Source: Leptospira neocaledonica | GTDB lineage: Bacteria > Spirochaetota > Leptospiria > Leptospirales > Leptospiraceae | Assembly: GCF_002812205.1 (NCBI RefSeq) | Contig: NZ_NPEA01000004.1 | Coordinates: forward strand, 1-64,000 | Reading direction: 5' to 3' | DNA length: 64,000 nucleotides | Part shown: positions 1 to 8,333 of the stretch, piece by piece | Layout of the letters: every line of letters starts with the position of its first letter | Position numbering within the stretch: the first letter of the stretch is position 1 | Position numbers and translations under genes: made by a program | Notes under the pieces: model-generated | Seen by the model: only the letters and a program-made list of their open reading frames with translations | Told to the model about the DNA's origin: nothing | Database searches by the model: none

Positions 1-43
1 CATCACCATAATCTAATCTCAGCTAATAAAAAATTTTAATTTC

Positions 44-316
44 TCATTCGCAGTTATATTCGTTGTAAAAGAACTGATTATTTGCCTCAGCGAGTTTTTG
101 TTTTTGAGGGAAGAGGACTTCCGTCTTTTTGACTCGTTTGGCTTTGCCGGCGATTTCCCATGCGGAAAAGGCCGTAAAAACCAATGTAGAGAATTGATGC
201 GACCGGTCAAGGAAAAACGCAGATAATCGATCCAATTTTTCACAGGAAAATCGGAGAAGAACCGGAAAAAAGAATCTTGTTTGCACTGCGAAAAATGCCG
301 ATATCCAGGCACTCAA
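44..316 (-). CDS. Doubtful small hypothetical protein
   Basis: This 90-codon frame opens with TTG, which overlaps the stop codon of the upstream lipoprotein gene in a TTGA arrangement. The product has an aromatic-rich first half and a basic, hydrophilic second half, and I recognise no domain in it. A second frame on the same strand is also open over almost the whole stretch, so the openness may reflect base composition and not coding. The overlap with the preceding gene could allow translational coupling. I see no Shine-Dalgarno sequence independent of that gene. It is listed because nothing else fills the stretch, and it may equally be non-coding or a decayed repeat. Confidence 0.25.
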   Translation of the reverse strand: MSAWISAFFAVQTRFFFPVLLRFSCEKLDRLSAFFLDRSHQFSTLVFTAFSAWEIAGKAKRVKKTEVLFPQKQKLAEANNQFFYNEYNCE

Positions 317-942
317 TCACATATTTCTAATGTACCTGTATTTTCGTAAAATCGATCACCACCATTGTCTTCTAGGATAACCCAGCCATTGGAATCATAT
401 TCTAATGTATATCCTCCATTTGCTATCCCGATGGGACGGGTTCCACCACTGGCATAATTATAACCATAAGCACCACTGTTCTCCGGGAATCCATTCGTAT
501 CATAATCGTTATACGATTCCGTACTTGAGCTCATTTCGTTTTTCCTAGATAATAACCTTTGGGATGAATCATAAGTATATGTATAATGTTGTCCCACAGT
601 GTTGGCTGGCGTTATCAGTTTATAACTTTTTAAACCCCTTTGAGAAACCGGTACAGGAGACTCTGGCGGATCGATTAAACCTAATTTAGCGGCTTTTGCA
701 GACGCATAAGTCCTTACATAAGAAACTCCGGATGCAGAACAGGTGTATACTAATCCGGAAGTAGAACATTGATACGTACTAATAGTCGAAACACCATCAT
801 GCTTTCTGACTGTTTTTGGTACGGCCATACAATTCCTGCCGAGTAAGGCGAGAACAAGGGAATCGTTTTTAGAATCTTCTCCGCAATTCAAGTGAAAAGT
901 TAAAAGCAAGAACAGGAGGGAAAATAGGATGCGATTTTTCAT
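313..942 (-). CDS. Exported lipoprotein, tandem paralog 1
   Basis: The 209-residue product starts with a lysine, a hydrophobic run and a spirochaetal lipobox ending in Cys20 (HLNC), so a lipidated envelope protein is expected. The mature part begins with a DSLVLALLG motif and ends with short YD-type units (YTYDSSQRLLS, YDTNGFP, YDSNGW) that resemble the aromatic-aspartate repeats of RHS/YD proteins. The gene at 1125-1778 on the same strand shares the same block order, including a QRGL motif in the middle, so the two are a tandem duplication. A GGAG sequence lies about 11 bases before the ATG. The function is unknown. The YD resemblance is by eye and does not imply a toxin. Confidence 0.8.
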   Translation of the reverse strand: MKNRILFSLLFLLLTFHLNCGEDSKNDSLVLALLGRNCMAVPKTVRKHDGVSTISTYQCSTSGLVYTCSASGVSYVRTYASAKAAKLGLIDPPESPVPVSQRGLKSYKLITPANTVGQHYTYTYDSSQRLLSRKNEMSSSTESYNDYDTNGFPENSGAYGYNYASGGTRPIGIANGGYTLEYDSNGWVILEDNGGDRFYENTGTLEICD

Positions 943-1016
943 TTATATGGGTTCTCCAATATATGAATTTTTGTTTTTAAACAGTTTTAGATTATTAGTG
1001 AAGCATTAGAATTCAG

Positions 1017-1113
1017 TAATGCGATAGCGATGCGAAGGGGAAGTCGCGAATGCGACCGGAGCGACAGCGTAGCCCGTAGCAGCGCGGACTCCCGCGAAGC
1101 GGGAGGATCGCCC
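1017..1113. repeat. Multi-hairpin interspersed repeat, copy A
   Basis: A GC-rich block between the two paralogous lipoprotein genes contains several short perfect stems, for example GTCGC/GCGAC at 1043-1056 and CTCCCGC/GCGGGAG at 1089-1105, the latter with a three-base GAA loop. The same backbone (GCGATAGCGATGCGAAG at one end, GTAGCAGCGCG in the middle, GATCGCCC at the other end) recurs at 2787-2890 with different internal hairpins. It is far richer in GC than its surroundings. It is probably a dispersed repeat of the genus and not a gene. Frames that run through it are not credible. Confidence 0.75.
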
Positions 1114-1124
1114 AACGTTTAAGA

Positions 1125-1778
1125 TCAATCGCAAATCTGTAAGGACCCGGTATTTACAAAACCATAGGAATCTCCGTCCTCGAGTCCAATGGCCCATCCT
1201 TTTGAATCGAAAAGGATACTAGTACCGCCGACTGTTATATTACCCGGGCGCTTACCTTCTGGTCCATACGAATAGGTCGCACTGACTCCATCTACGTCTA
1301 AAGGAAATCCGTTTGAGTCATAATCTCCATAAACTCGATCATTAGAGTTAGTTGCATTGAATGCAGACACTAGGCGGTGAGAAAAATCATACGTGTAAGT
1401 AAAATCATATAATATGTTAGTCTGGTCGGAAGCGCTTACCGACTTATTTCTAAATAACCCTCTTTGAGAAGGAAAAAATCCGAAACCTTGATTGCCTGCA
1501 GGAGGGTTTACGACTCCCAATAATGCTCCTTCGATAGAAGAATAGGTTCTGGTTTGGATTACGTTGTCTCCGCTGCAAATATAAGCCTTACCTGATACTG
1601 AACAGTCAAAGTCTACAATAGGATTTCCACCTGAATCTAATACAGTGATGTCCTTCGGAAGGCTGATACATTTTTTGTTTAATAACAACGCAAGAACAGC
1701 ATTCTGATCATCTGATGAGCCATCACAATTCGTGAATATTATAAGAGGGAGAAGTAACCCGAGAGCGTAAATTTTCAT
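1125..1778 (-). CDS. Exported lipoprotein, tandem paralog 2
   Basis: I start this gene at the ATG at 1778, not at the TTG 45 bases upstream. AGGA lies eight bases before the ATG, and the protein then begins with a clean signal peptide ending in the lipobox TNC (Cys18). The mature 200-residue part has NAVLALLLNKKCISLPK, a PSQRGLF motif and YD-type units (YTYDFSHRLVS, DYDSNGFP). These match the gene at 313-942 in the same order, so the pair arose by duplication. It should be anchored in the inner or outer membrane by its lipid. No enzyme motif is visible and the role is unknown. Confidence 0.8.
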   Translation of the reverse strand: MKIYALGLLLPLIIFTNCDGSSDDQNAVLALLLNKKCISLPKDITVLDSGGNPIVDFDCSVSGKAYICSGDNVIQTRTYSSIEGALLGVVNPPAGNQGFGFFPSQRGLFRNKSVSASDQTNILYDFTYTYDFSHRLVSAFNATNSNDRVYGDYDSNGFPLDVDGVSATYSYGPEGKRPGNITVGGTSILFDSKGWAIGLEDGDSYGFVNTGSLQICD

Positions 1779-1958
1779 ATATAGATTCCTGAAGAATATG
1801 GTAAAAAACTTTTTTAGTTTCAACCAACCGGGATTCTAACATGGGTGGGTTTAGGGAACAAGATCGGCTTCTACTAGGATTTCTTTCATTTCTTAGTAGA
1901 AATACTAAAAGGAAATATCACCTCACAGGGATTCTCCTAAAGGGATGGCTTTCTCATA

Positions 1959-2660
1959 TTAATACTCTTCAGGTTCTGCCGAATAATTTTCGCCGATTGA
2001 AAACGCGCAAATACGAGATAGGTGAGTATAGGATAAGCCGGTTTCCTCGGCCCAAACATTAAATTGTTCCTGGATTGCCGACAGATCTTTTTTGGATTTT
2101 CCAGTCGAAGACAAGGAAAGTCCTATATCACGTAAACATAATATCACATCGGAAGATAGAATAAAGGAATCCCTTCCGATAAAACGTAAGAAGTATTGGC
2201 CTGTGTTGCCGCCTAATCTGGAGCCGTGTTTAGAAAGAAAATCCAGAAGTCCGATCTGGTCCTGGATTGGCCAATCCGCTAGAAATTTTCCGAAACTACC
2301 GTGTTCTCGAGCAATATCGACGACAAACTGCGCATTCTTTCTTACTGATGAAATCTTTTGCGCATTACGTATAATTTTTTCGTTCAATTCTAAGGCGTCC
2401 CAAAATCGATTCGGCTGCTTGAGTAATTTTGCGGGATCGAATCCCAGGAAAACTTCTTCAAATCCTGGCCATTTATTTTCCACAACCTTCCAGACAAAGC
2501 CTGCGGAGAAGACCCGCTTAGCCATTTCACTAAGTATTCGATCATCAGGGAGACGACCGAGTTTGCTCTTTGGACTTACTTTGGGAAGAAGGGATTGCAG
2601 GGCTTTCTCCCCACCTTTTCTTTTAGCCGCTCGTTTTTGAATCTTGTCAAAAGAGACCAT
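1959..2660 (-). CDS. DNA-3-methyladenine glycosylase I-like protein
   Basis: The 233-residue protein contains the signature stretch of the Tag family at about residues 40-75: ILSEMAKRVFSAGFVW, then KWPGFEEVFLGFDP. Tag enzymes flip out and excise N3-methyladenine from alkylated DNA, starting base-excision repair. The four zinc-binding Cys/His residues of E. coli Tag are not evident, and the N-terminus is a basic extension, so this is a divergent member, as is common in spirochaetes. AGGAG lies five bases before the ATG. The gene stands alone on the minus strand. The C-terminal 30 residues have no motif I know. The family is fairly sure; the activity is inferred. Confidence 0.72.
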   Translation of the reverse strand: MVSFDKIQKRAAKRKGGEKALQSLLPKVSPKSKLGRLPDDRILSEMAKRVFSAGFVWKVVENKWPGFEEVFLGFDPAKLLKQPNRFWDALELNEKIIRNAQKISSVRKNAQFVVDIAREHGSFGKFLADWPIQDQIGLLDFLSKHGSRLGGNTGQYFLRFIGRDSFILSSDVILCLRDIGLSLSSTGKSKKDLSAIQEQFNVWAEETGLSYTHLSRICAFSIGENYSAEPEEY

Positions 2661-2786
2661 TCATACTCCTGAATACAAACGATAAGATCGTAAAATAAAA
2701 TATAAGTGGAAAACTCAAATCTACTTAGTAAAGGAAAAATCAAAACCGATTTCGTCTTCAGAAAGTAACTTTAAGACACGGGGAAG

Positions 2787-2890
2787 TAATGCGATAGCGA
2801 TGCGAAGTGCTTTAGTCCTGGCGAAGCCAGGATGAGCGCGAATGCGAGAACACGTAGCAGCGCGACTCCCGCATCGCGGGAGGATCGCCC
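2787..2890. repeat. Multi-hairpin interspersed repeat, copy B
   Basis: This is the second copy of the GC-rich repeat at 1017-1113. It has the same ends and middle but other stems: TCCTGGC/GCCAGGA at 2816-2832 with a GAA loop, and CTCCCGC/GCGGGAG at 2866-2882 with an ATC loop where copy A has GAA. Stems are kept while loops and arm sequences change, which suggests that the folded form matters. A short open frame across it on the minus strand is rejected as a gene. Confidence 0.75.
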
Positions 2891-2906
2891 ATTTCTTCTT
2901 CGTGCG

Positions 2907-2926
2907 CATGTTGGAATTCCAACATG
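2907..2926. repeat. Perfect 20-bp palindrome
   Basis: CATGTTGGAATTCCAACATG is a perfect palindrome directly beyond repeat copy B. Its core TGTnGGAnTTCCnACA returns twice at 40816-40861, so it belongs to a small family of short palindromes in this genome. Confidence 0.7.
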
Positions 2927-3007
2927 AGTTGAGCGTGCGAAATTTAGTTGTGAAGATTAGGAAACTGTGCTAAGGGAGTTTTGCTGTTGTCTCTGGTACC
3001 ACCGACC

Positions 3008-3038
3008 GGCCCCCACCCAATGAGGGTGGGGCCCTTTT
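3008..3038 (+). terminator. GC-rich hairpin followed by TTTT
   Basis: CCCCACCC (3011-3018) pairs perfectly with GGGTGGGG (3024-3031) around a five-base loop, and a short T run follows. It lies about 70 bases before the AhpD-like gene with no plus-strand gene before it. It may therefore be an attenuator in that gene's leader, a barrier against read-through, or part of the repeat cluster. Confidence 0.4.
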
Positions 3039-3105
3039 AAAAAAATTCCCAACACACTGTCACAACCTCCCTCTTCGAGCGTCTTTCTTTTAAAAGAGGA
3101 AACAA

Positions 3106-3546
3106 ATGAACACAAGATTCAATTACGCCAAAGTATATCCCCAAGTTTTGGAAAAAATGATGGAGATGGAAAACTTTGCGAAGAACTCAGGAATTGAAAC
3201 AAAACTTTACGAGCTAATCAAGATCAGAGCCTCTCAGATCAATGGCTGCGCTTTTTGTATTAATATGCACACTGTGGATGCCAGAAAATTAGGAGAAGAA
3301 GAAAGAAGGATCTATCTTTTAAACGCTTGGAGAGAAGCTCCATATTATTCCGAAAAGGAAAGAGCTGCTTTGGAACTAACAGAATATGTGACTAAAATTT
3401 CAGAACATGGAGTTTCGGATGATCTGTATACAAAGGTTCGAGCTCATTTTGAAGAAAAGGAATTTATCGCCTTGATCGTTGTGATTAATACAATCAATTC
3501 CTGGAACCGGATCGCGATCTCTACTGGGATGACCGCTCCAAACTAA
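3106..3546 (+). CDS. AhpD-like carboxymuconolactone decarboxylase family protein
   Basis: The 146-residue protein carries the CxxC redox motif with following histidine (Cys48, Cys51, His55 in GCAFCINMH) that marks the AhpD-like alkylhydroperoxidase branch of the carboxymuconolactone decarboxylase family. Such proteins use the two cysteines to reduce peroxides or thiols in the cytoplasm. The length matches single-domain members of the family. The gene stands alone, converging on a chemoreceptor gene. It should not be linked to the aromatic pathway 45 kb away on the family name alone, because the CxxC form points to redox work. AGAGGAAAC before the ATG gives a fair ribosome-binding site. Confidence 0.85.
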   Translation: MNTRFNYAKVYPQVLEKMMEMENFAKNSGIETKLYELIKIRASQINGCAFCINMHTVDARKLGEEERRIYLLNAWREAPYYSEKERAALELTEYVTKISEHGVSDDLYTKVRAHFEEKEFIALIVVINTINSWNRIAISTGMTAPN

Positions 3547-3563
3547 TAAGCGGATTTTTTAAC

Positions 3564-3597
3564 TTCATACGTTCCTTCTAATCGAAGGGCGTATGAA
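3564..3597. terminator. Hairpin between convergent genes
   Basis: TTCATACG pairs with CGTATGAA, and CCTTC pairs with GAAGG inside it. Flanking CGGAT/ATCCG could extend the stem. It sits between the convergent stops at 3546 and 3623, where a bidirectional terminator is expected, but long T runs are missing. Confidence 0.5.
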
Positions 3598-3622
3598 ATA
3601 TCCGTTTTATCTATATTTACCC

Positions 3623-5197
3623 TTACTCTAACTTAGTTGCTTCCAAGGTTTTTGTTAAAGACTGAGAAGTACCCTTTAGTCTTTCTAAACTAGTCCTGAG
3701 TTTTTCCGTGATCTCGGACATTTCCATCGACCTTTTACTCAGATATTCAATCCCATTCAAGATTTGTTTAGCTCCATTCGATTGTTCTAATGTAGAATTT
3801 TTCATTTCTTTGGAAAGATCGCGGATCTGCTTATTCTTATCTTCCACTTCCGTAGAAAGGCTTTTCTGTCTGTCTACAGAATCGCCCACTTGCGCAAGCG
3901 CTTCTCCAATAGAACCAATCCCGGAAGTCAATTCACGAAAAGCTTGAACCAATTCTCCGAATTTTTCAGAACTTGTATCCGAAGCTTCTCCCAAGGCGCC
4001 GATCTGTTTTACGATCTCTTTTGCATTTCTGGAAGAAGAATCCGCGAGTTTACTTACTTCTTCCGCTACAACAGAAAATCCTTTTCCTGCTTCTCCTGCT
4101 CTTGCTGCTTCTATGGCTGCATTCAAAGAAAGTAAATTTGTTTTTCCTGCAAGGTCCTGGATCACTCCCAAAATTTTACTCACTTCCTGGACGGTCCCCT
4201 TAAATTGAGAAAACACGTCTAACGCGATTCTGACTGTGCCCTCGCCTTCTATCGCAGTAGCTGCCGAACCTTCTCCCAAACTTCTAGCAAAAGATACTGC
4301 CTCGAATACTCGAACCATCTGATCTTTCCATTTATCGATAGAAGTAGAAGTATCATCCCCGAACTCGTCCTGTTGTTCCGCCATCTGTGCGATAGATTCT
4401 ATATTAGCCCCCATTTCTTCCAGAGTGGCTGATGTTTCTTCTACCATACTTGCTAGGTCACGGCTACTATCCTCGTTCGCCTTGGCCACTTCCTCCACAT
4501 CTATTAAGGATTTGCGAAGTTCTTCCGCAACCATTTCGGAACTTTGCAAGATTTCCTTGGCGGAGGTATAATTTCGGATTGCTCTTTCTTCTGCATTTTG
4601 TGCTTCTTCTACTAATCTTCTTACGAACTTGGTTGCATAAGAGATTGTAACTCCGAACGCGAATAAGAATACTCCCATTAAAATTACAAGTGGGGATCTT
4701 AATCGGATCATTCCTTCGTAACCCATCGTAAGGAGTTGAGGATTCAGAATCGTTAGTGCCATTGACATTGCAGTGAATTGAACCGCCAAAACTGTAGAAG
4801 TAATAAAAGTGAATCTAGGATTGAACCTAAAAATGGTTCCCGCTAAAATTAAAAAGTAAATCCCGTAGTTGGCAGGGCTCAAGATCCCATTCGGTTTCCA
4901 TTGATCCTCGGTTCCAAAATATCCTGCCTGTACGATCGCGTAACCGATAAACTCCATGAAGACTGTAGCGTATTTCAGCCAAGGTCTATAGCCGAAAAAC
5001 TTCATTACAGAAATGGAAAAGAAGATAATAAAGGAATAAGCTACGATCCCGCCTATATAATAACCTAAAACAGCCTGAATCCCACTTTTCCAAACTAACC
5101 CGAATGCGGTTCCGAAAATGAAAACTATGGTTAAAAAAATTCGCAGATAGTTTGCAGCAACTTCCCCTTGGCGCTCCAGTTCCAAATTTCTATTCAT
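3623..5197 (-). CDS. Methyl-accepting chemotaxis protein
   Basis: The 524-residue protein has about six hydrophobic segments in residues 15-195, followed by a long coiled coil. Residues 345-372 form the conserved hairpin tip of chemoreceptor signalling domains ([21 protein letters not shown]), where CheA and CheW dock. There is no large periplasmic ligand domain and no obvious HAMP domain, so sensing probably occurs in the membrane or indirectly. The helices flanking the tip contain the usual heptads with Glu/Gln methylation candidates. The gene stands alone. The chemoreceptor at 26424-27995 has the same layout but differs in sequence. Confidence 0.92.
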   Translation of the reverse strand: MNRNLELERQGEVAANYLRIFLTIVFIFGTAFGLVWKSGIQAVLGYYIGGIVAYSFIIFFSISVMKFFGYRPWLKYATVFMEFIGYAIVQAGYFGTEDQWKPNGILSPANYGIYFLILAGTIFRFNPRFTFITSTVLAVQFTAMSMALTILNPQLLTMGYEGMIRLRSPLVILMGVFLFAFGVTISYATKFVRRLVEEAQNAEERAIRNYTSAKEILQSSEMVAEELRKSLIDVEEVAKANEDSSRDLASMVEETSATLEEMGANIESIAQMAEQQDEFGDDTSTSIDKWKDQMVRVFEAVSFARSLGEGSAATAIEGEGTVRIALDVFSQFKGTVQEVSKILGVIQDLAGKTNLLSLNAAIEAARAGEAGKGFSVVAEEVSKLADSSSRNAKEIVKQIGALGEASDTSSEKFGELVQAFRELTSGIGSIGEALAQVGDSVDRQKSLSTEVEDKNKQIRDLSKEMKNSTLEQSNGAKQILNGIEYLSKRSMEMSEITEKLRTSLERLKGTSQSLTKTLEATKLE

Positions 5198-5293
5198 TAT
5201 TCCTCGGTTAGGCGGTTTTAGTTTTTAGGCTAAAATCGTTTCAAATCGACCGAGTGTCAAGCAGGGATATTATGCAGATCTAATTTAGAAGAA

Positions 5294-6412
5294 TTAAAAG
5301 TCAATTGGGACCATTAATGCGAGTTCAAGAGTACTCATGTGGATCGTATATCCTGAATCCTTGAACAACGGTCCATGCCAACTTAGCCTTGCTTTTACGA
5401 ACCCGAATTTGGGAGTTTCTACATAGATCATGTATGCAAAAACTTGTTTGTCTTTTGCATTAATGCTAGTCCTAGATAATGCGCTCAAAGCTAATAATTC
5501 CAGAGGATTGTATTTATCCTGCAAATTCGCATAAACTAAAAGTGATATTAGATCCGTAGAAAAATGAGTCCCTTGGCTGGCGAGATATGCTCCCATGAAT
5601 TCCAAATTGTTACCTTGGCTTAAATTTACCAAAAGATAATTGAAGATTGGATCTCCTCGCCTTAAATCCACCAAACCGGAACTCAATTGTAAAAAACTCA
5701 AAGTGTTCAGAAATGTGTCTCTATCACCCATTGCACCGTACATTTTTCCGATTGTTTCTCCCGGATCTCTAAAGTCGACATTACCTCTCATTCTCATGTC
5801 TGCTAAACCAAAACCGAGACCCATACGAAATCCATCTACTTCCGGATTCCCCCAATAGAATGTCGGTATTATATAATTATAATCTACTTTAACGTTTGTT
5901 CCTAAATCTGCAGTGACTGAATTTTTATCATTCTTTCCAGAGCTATTACTACTAGAAGAAGAGGAACTCGAATCCGAAGAAGAGCCTGCATCCGGAGCCG
6001 GCACAGAATAAGATTGTTTATCAAATTCTTTTCTGGCAGAATGGAACAAAAGTTGAACTCCGAAAGCTTCGTTGATCTTTAAGTCCTTACTACGAATATC
6101 AAAAAAGAAATTCGGCCTTTGAGACTCCGTCGTCATTGCTGCGGATCTCCCTCTTCCACTTATATCCAAGTCGGAAATAAAATCGTAACTTCCCCCGGGC
6201 TGTATGGAAAAAAACCTGGCCTTATTACTTTTAGGAACACCTAAGTCTCTATCGAACTTATTTGCTTTTTGTCCGGAATCGTAATGATCTCGGATCTCTT
6301 TTAACACATCCTCATCCAGATCTGCCTTTATGGGGGAAGCGAAATTAGAGATGGGAAATAAAAGACTGATCAAAAATAAGAAATAAAATTTTGCCTGAAT
6401 GTTTCGCTTCAT
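5294..6412 (-). CDS. Exported protein, possible outer-membrane protein
   Basis: The 372-residue product starts with a signal peptide (MKRNIQAK, then a hydrophobic run, cut near SNFAS). Around residues 145-160 it has a low-complexity stretch of almost only serine, which could be a surface loop. The rest alternates polar and aromatic residues, and the protein ends in ...MVPIDF, a C-terminal phenylalanine typical of outer-membrane beta-barrels. I recognise no family. An envelope location is likely and the role unknown. The ATG lies well before the divergent lipoprotein gene at 6483, leaving about 70 bases for both promoters. Confidence 0.75.
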   Translation of the reverse strand: MKRNIQAKFYFLFLISLLFPISNFASPIKADLDEDVLKEIRDHYDSGQKANKFDRDLGVPKSNKARFFSIQPGGSYDFISDLDISGRGRSAAMTTESQRPNFFFDIRSKDLKINEAFGVQLLFHSARKEFDKQSYSVPAPDAGSSSDSSSSSSSSNSSGKNDKNSVTADLGTNVKVDYNYIIPTFYWGNPEVDGFRMGLGFGLADMRMRGNVDFRDPGETIGKMYGAMGDRDTFLNTLSFLQLSSGLVDLRRGDPIFNYLLVNLSQGNNLEFMGAYLASQGTHFSTDLISLLVYANLQDKYNPLELLALSALSRTSINAKDKQVFAYMIYVETPKFGFVKARLSWHGPLFKDSGYTIHMSTLELALMVPIDF

Positions 6413-6482
6413 GTAATATATAGGAGAATATTCCTTCTTTCAAACCTACCAGAGTCAACTAACAAAACGGATTGAATAAGTA

Positions 6483-7409
6483 ATGCTATCATTTAAGATG
6501 GGAACAATGGATTGGAGAATCACTTCTTTACTTATACTAAATTTATCCTTCTTCAGCCTTGGTTGCTTAAAAACATTTCCAGTTTTAGAAGAACCTAGTC
6601 CTGGACAAGAAGGTTTAGTAGCCTTCGGGTTGATTGTAGCAAAGGGAGGTATCTCAAATGGGATATTCACAGGTTTAGAAGAATCCATTCCGAAAGAAAC
6701 AAACCTTTCTTCTATCTCAGGCCAAAAGATCAACTTAGAGGATCGAGGCAAAGAAATGGAAGGGGATGGAAATTACAGATTTCTCTGGGTCCAAAAATTA
6801 CAATTAGGTAAATCGGAAAATGGAGTCCCTAAATATTTCGTAGTTACTAGACTCCCCCAAAACCAGTCTCTGGTTTTGGATAGCGCGTCTTATTCTTATA
6901 CAACCACTCAGACATATACAACAGTAAACAAATATGGGCATGTCCAAACACATACTTATACCGTGCTTCATACCAGCTCTATTCCGATTGAATATGATCC
7001 ATTAGAAAAATCTAAATTTTCTTTTTCCAATCCAGGAGGATTAGAGATTCGATTTATAGGAAATTTTATCGCACATCCGAAAGGAATAAATTTATCATTC
7101 GGCGGTCCTTATACAGGCACTTATGTTCTAACCAATCTGGATACTTATCTAAACGAAAATCCGGCTCTTATTTCCGATTTCAAAAATAAATTTTACGGTA
7201 AAGAAGAAGTAAGCCCAAAAGGAGCAGAGATCCATTTTCTAAAAAGATTTATCAAAGAAAATCGATCTCGTTACTGGCAGGACATCGCAATCAAAAAACT
7301 TTTCAGATTGGATCCGAAAATCAGGGAAGCAGCTATCAAGGCAAAAATCCAGATCCCCTCTCAGGATTTGAATTCTGAAAATCCTATCCAAGAACAAAAC
7401 AAACTTTAA
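6483..7409 (+). CDS. Hypothetical lipoprotein
   Basis: Of the 308 residues the first 28 form a signal peptide ending in the lipobox SLGC. The start could also be the ATG at 6498 or 6507, since only the later methionines directly precede the hydrophobic run. A tyrosine/threonine-rich patch at about residues 138-162 looks like exposed beta strands. No known domain is visible. The stop overlaps that of the convergent EamA transporter gene by four bases. The product is probably an envelope lipoprotein of unknown role. Confidence 0.75.
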   Translation: MLSFKMGTMDWRITSLLILNLSFFSLGCLKTFPVLEEPSPGQEGLVAFGLIVAKGGISNGIFTGLEESIPKETNLSSISGQKINLEDRGKEMEGDGNYRFLWVQKLQLGKSENGVPKYFVVTRLPQNQSLVLDSASYSYTTTQTYTTVNKYGHVQTHTYTVLHTSSIPIEYDPLEKSKFSFSNPGGLEIRFIGNFIAHPKGINLSFGGPYTGTYVLTNLDTYLNENPALISDFKNKFYGKEEVSPKGAEIHFLKRFIKENRSRYWQDIAIKKLFRLDPKIREAAIKAKIQIPSQDLNSENPIQEQNKL

Positions 7410-8329
7410 AATTTCTTTTCCCTACCTAATAGTTCGGCTAACAAAACACCTGTGAGCACCAAACTGCATCCAATCAAGCCGGTCGCATCCAATCTTTCTT
7501 CCAAAGTAAAATAGGCAAGAATAGCGGAGAAGACAGGCTCCAAAGAAAAAATAAGTCCTGCTCTCGTAGGAGAAATTCCCTTTTGGTACTTTGTTTGCAA
7601 GAATGTGGTTCCTACTGAAGAGATCAAACCATTGTAAAATAACGCAGGCATTACTCTGAAATCCATTTTGATAAACAAAGGTTCGAATTCAGTCCAATGT
7701 AAGATGAATGCCAAAAGAAAAGCGAATACACTAGTCACCAATGTTTGGGATAAAAGAAGAATATCCAGAGGACAGGACTTACTTGCCTTATCCACATAGA
7801 TAATGTATAAGGAAAAGAAAAACGCTCCCCCCAAAGTAAGCACATCGCCCAAATGATAGGATATTACTAATTTATGATCTTCTCCTACCGACTCAGCGGA
7901 AAGGAAGAATAAGCCGAACATTACAACGATCACTCCCAGGAGATTTCCCGAGCTGGGCATACGTTTTAGAAATAAAGTCTGTAAAATAGGAGTGATAACA
8001 ACCAAGGTCCCGGTCAAAAATCCGGACTTAGTTGCGGTAGTATATTTTAAACCGACTGTCTCGAATGCAAATCCAAGAAACATCCAAAAGCCCAATAGAA
8101 ACGCCAAAAAATATAAATACTTGTTTGTCTTCCAATCTGGATACGATACCGGGTTCTTTCGGTTTTTAAGAAGAATATAAATTACAAAAACAAATGTCGC
8201 GATCGCAAATCGGATCCCTATAAATAAACAGGAAGAAATGGAAACCAAACTTAGTTTCGTAGCGGAGAAGGTTCCACCCCAGATCAAGGTACAAAAGATT
8301 AAGGCGGCCTCGTTTTTATATCTGTTCAT
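7406..8329 (-). CDS. EamA/DMT-family transporter
   Basis: The 307-residue protein has ten hydrophobic segments arranged as two repeats of five, the layout of the drug/metabolite transporter superfamily. Typical EamA stretches are present, such as ALIFCTLIWGGTFSATK at the start of the first half and a segment starting RAGLIFSLEPVFSAILAY in the second. It should export a small metabolite across the inner membrane, but the substrate cannot be read from sequence. Four bases separate its start from the end of the carboxypeptidase gene transcribed before it, so the two are probably one operon. A second EamA protein lies at 59177-60097. Confidence 0.88.
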   Translation of the reverse strand: MNRYKNEAALIFCTLIWGGTFSATKLSLVSISSCLFIGIRFAIATFVFVIYILLKNRKNPVSYPDWKTNKYLYFLAFLLGFWMFLGFAFETVGLKYTTATKSGFLTGTLVVITPILQTLFLKRMPSSGNLLGVIVVMFGLFFLSAESVGEDHKLVISYHLGDVLTLGGAFFFSLYIIYVDKASKSCPLDILLLSQTLVTSVFAFLLAFILHWTEFEPLFIKMDFRVMPALFYNGLISSVGTTFLQTKYQKGISPTRAGLIFSLEPVFSAILAYFTLEERLDATGLIGCSLVLTGVLLAELLGREKKF

Positions 8330-8333
8330 GATC

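Larger units (their letters stand above)
2660..3105. other. 446-base intergenic region with repeats
   Basis: No gene is supported between the glycosylase-like gene and the AhpD-like gene. The stretch holds repeat copy B, the 20-bp palindrome and a GC-rich hairpin near 3011-3031. The rest is AT-rich, and the promoter of the AhpD-like gene is expected in its last 100 bases, although no clear -35/-10 pair can be named. Confidence 0.6.

Noticed and set aside
2092..2640. Long plus-strand frame opposite the glycosylase-like gene
   Set aside because: It is the mirror of a clear Tag-type gene and its product has no protein-like order or ribosome-binding site.
2721..2909. Small minus-strand frame
   Set aside because: It runs through the multi-hairpin repeat and mirrors its palindromes; no start signal.
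3106..3546. Linking the carboxymuconolactone-decarboxylase-family gene to the aromatic cluster
   Set aside because: Its CxxC motif marks the AhpD redox branch and it lies 45 kb away.
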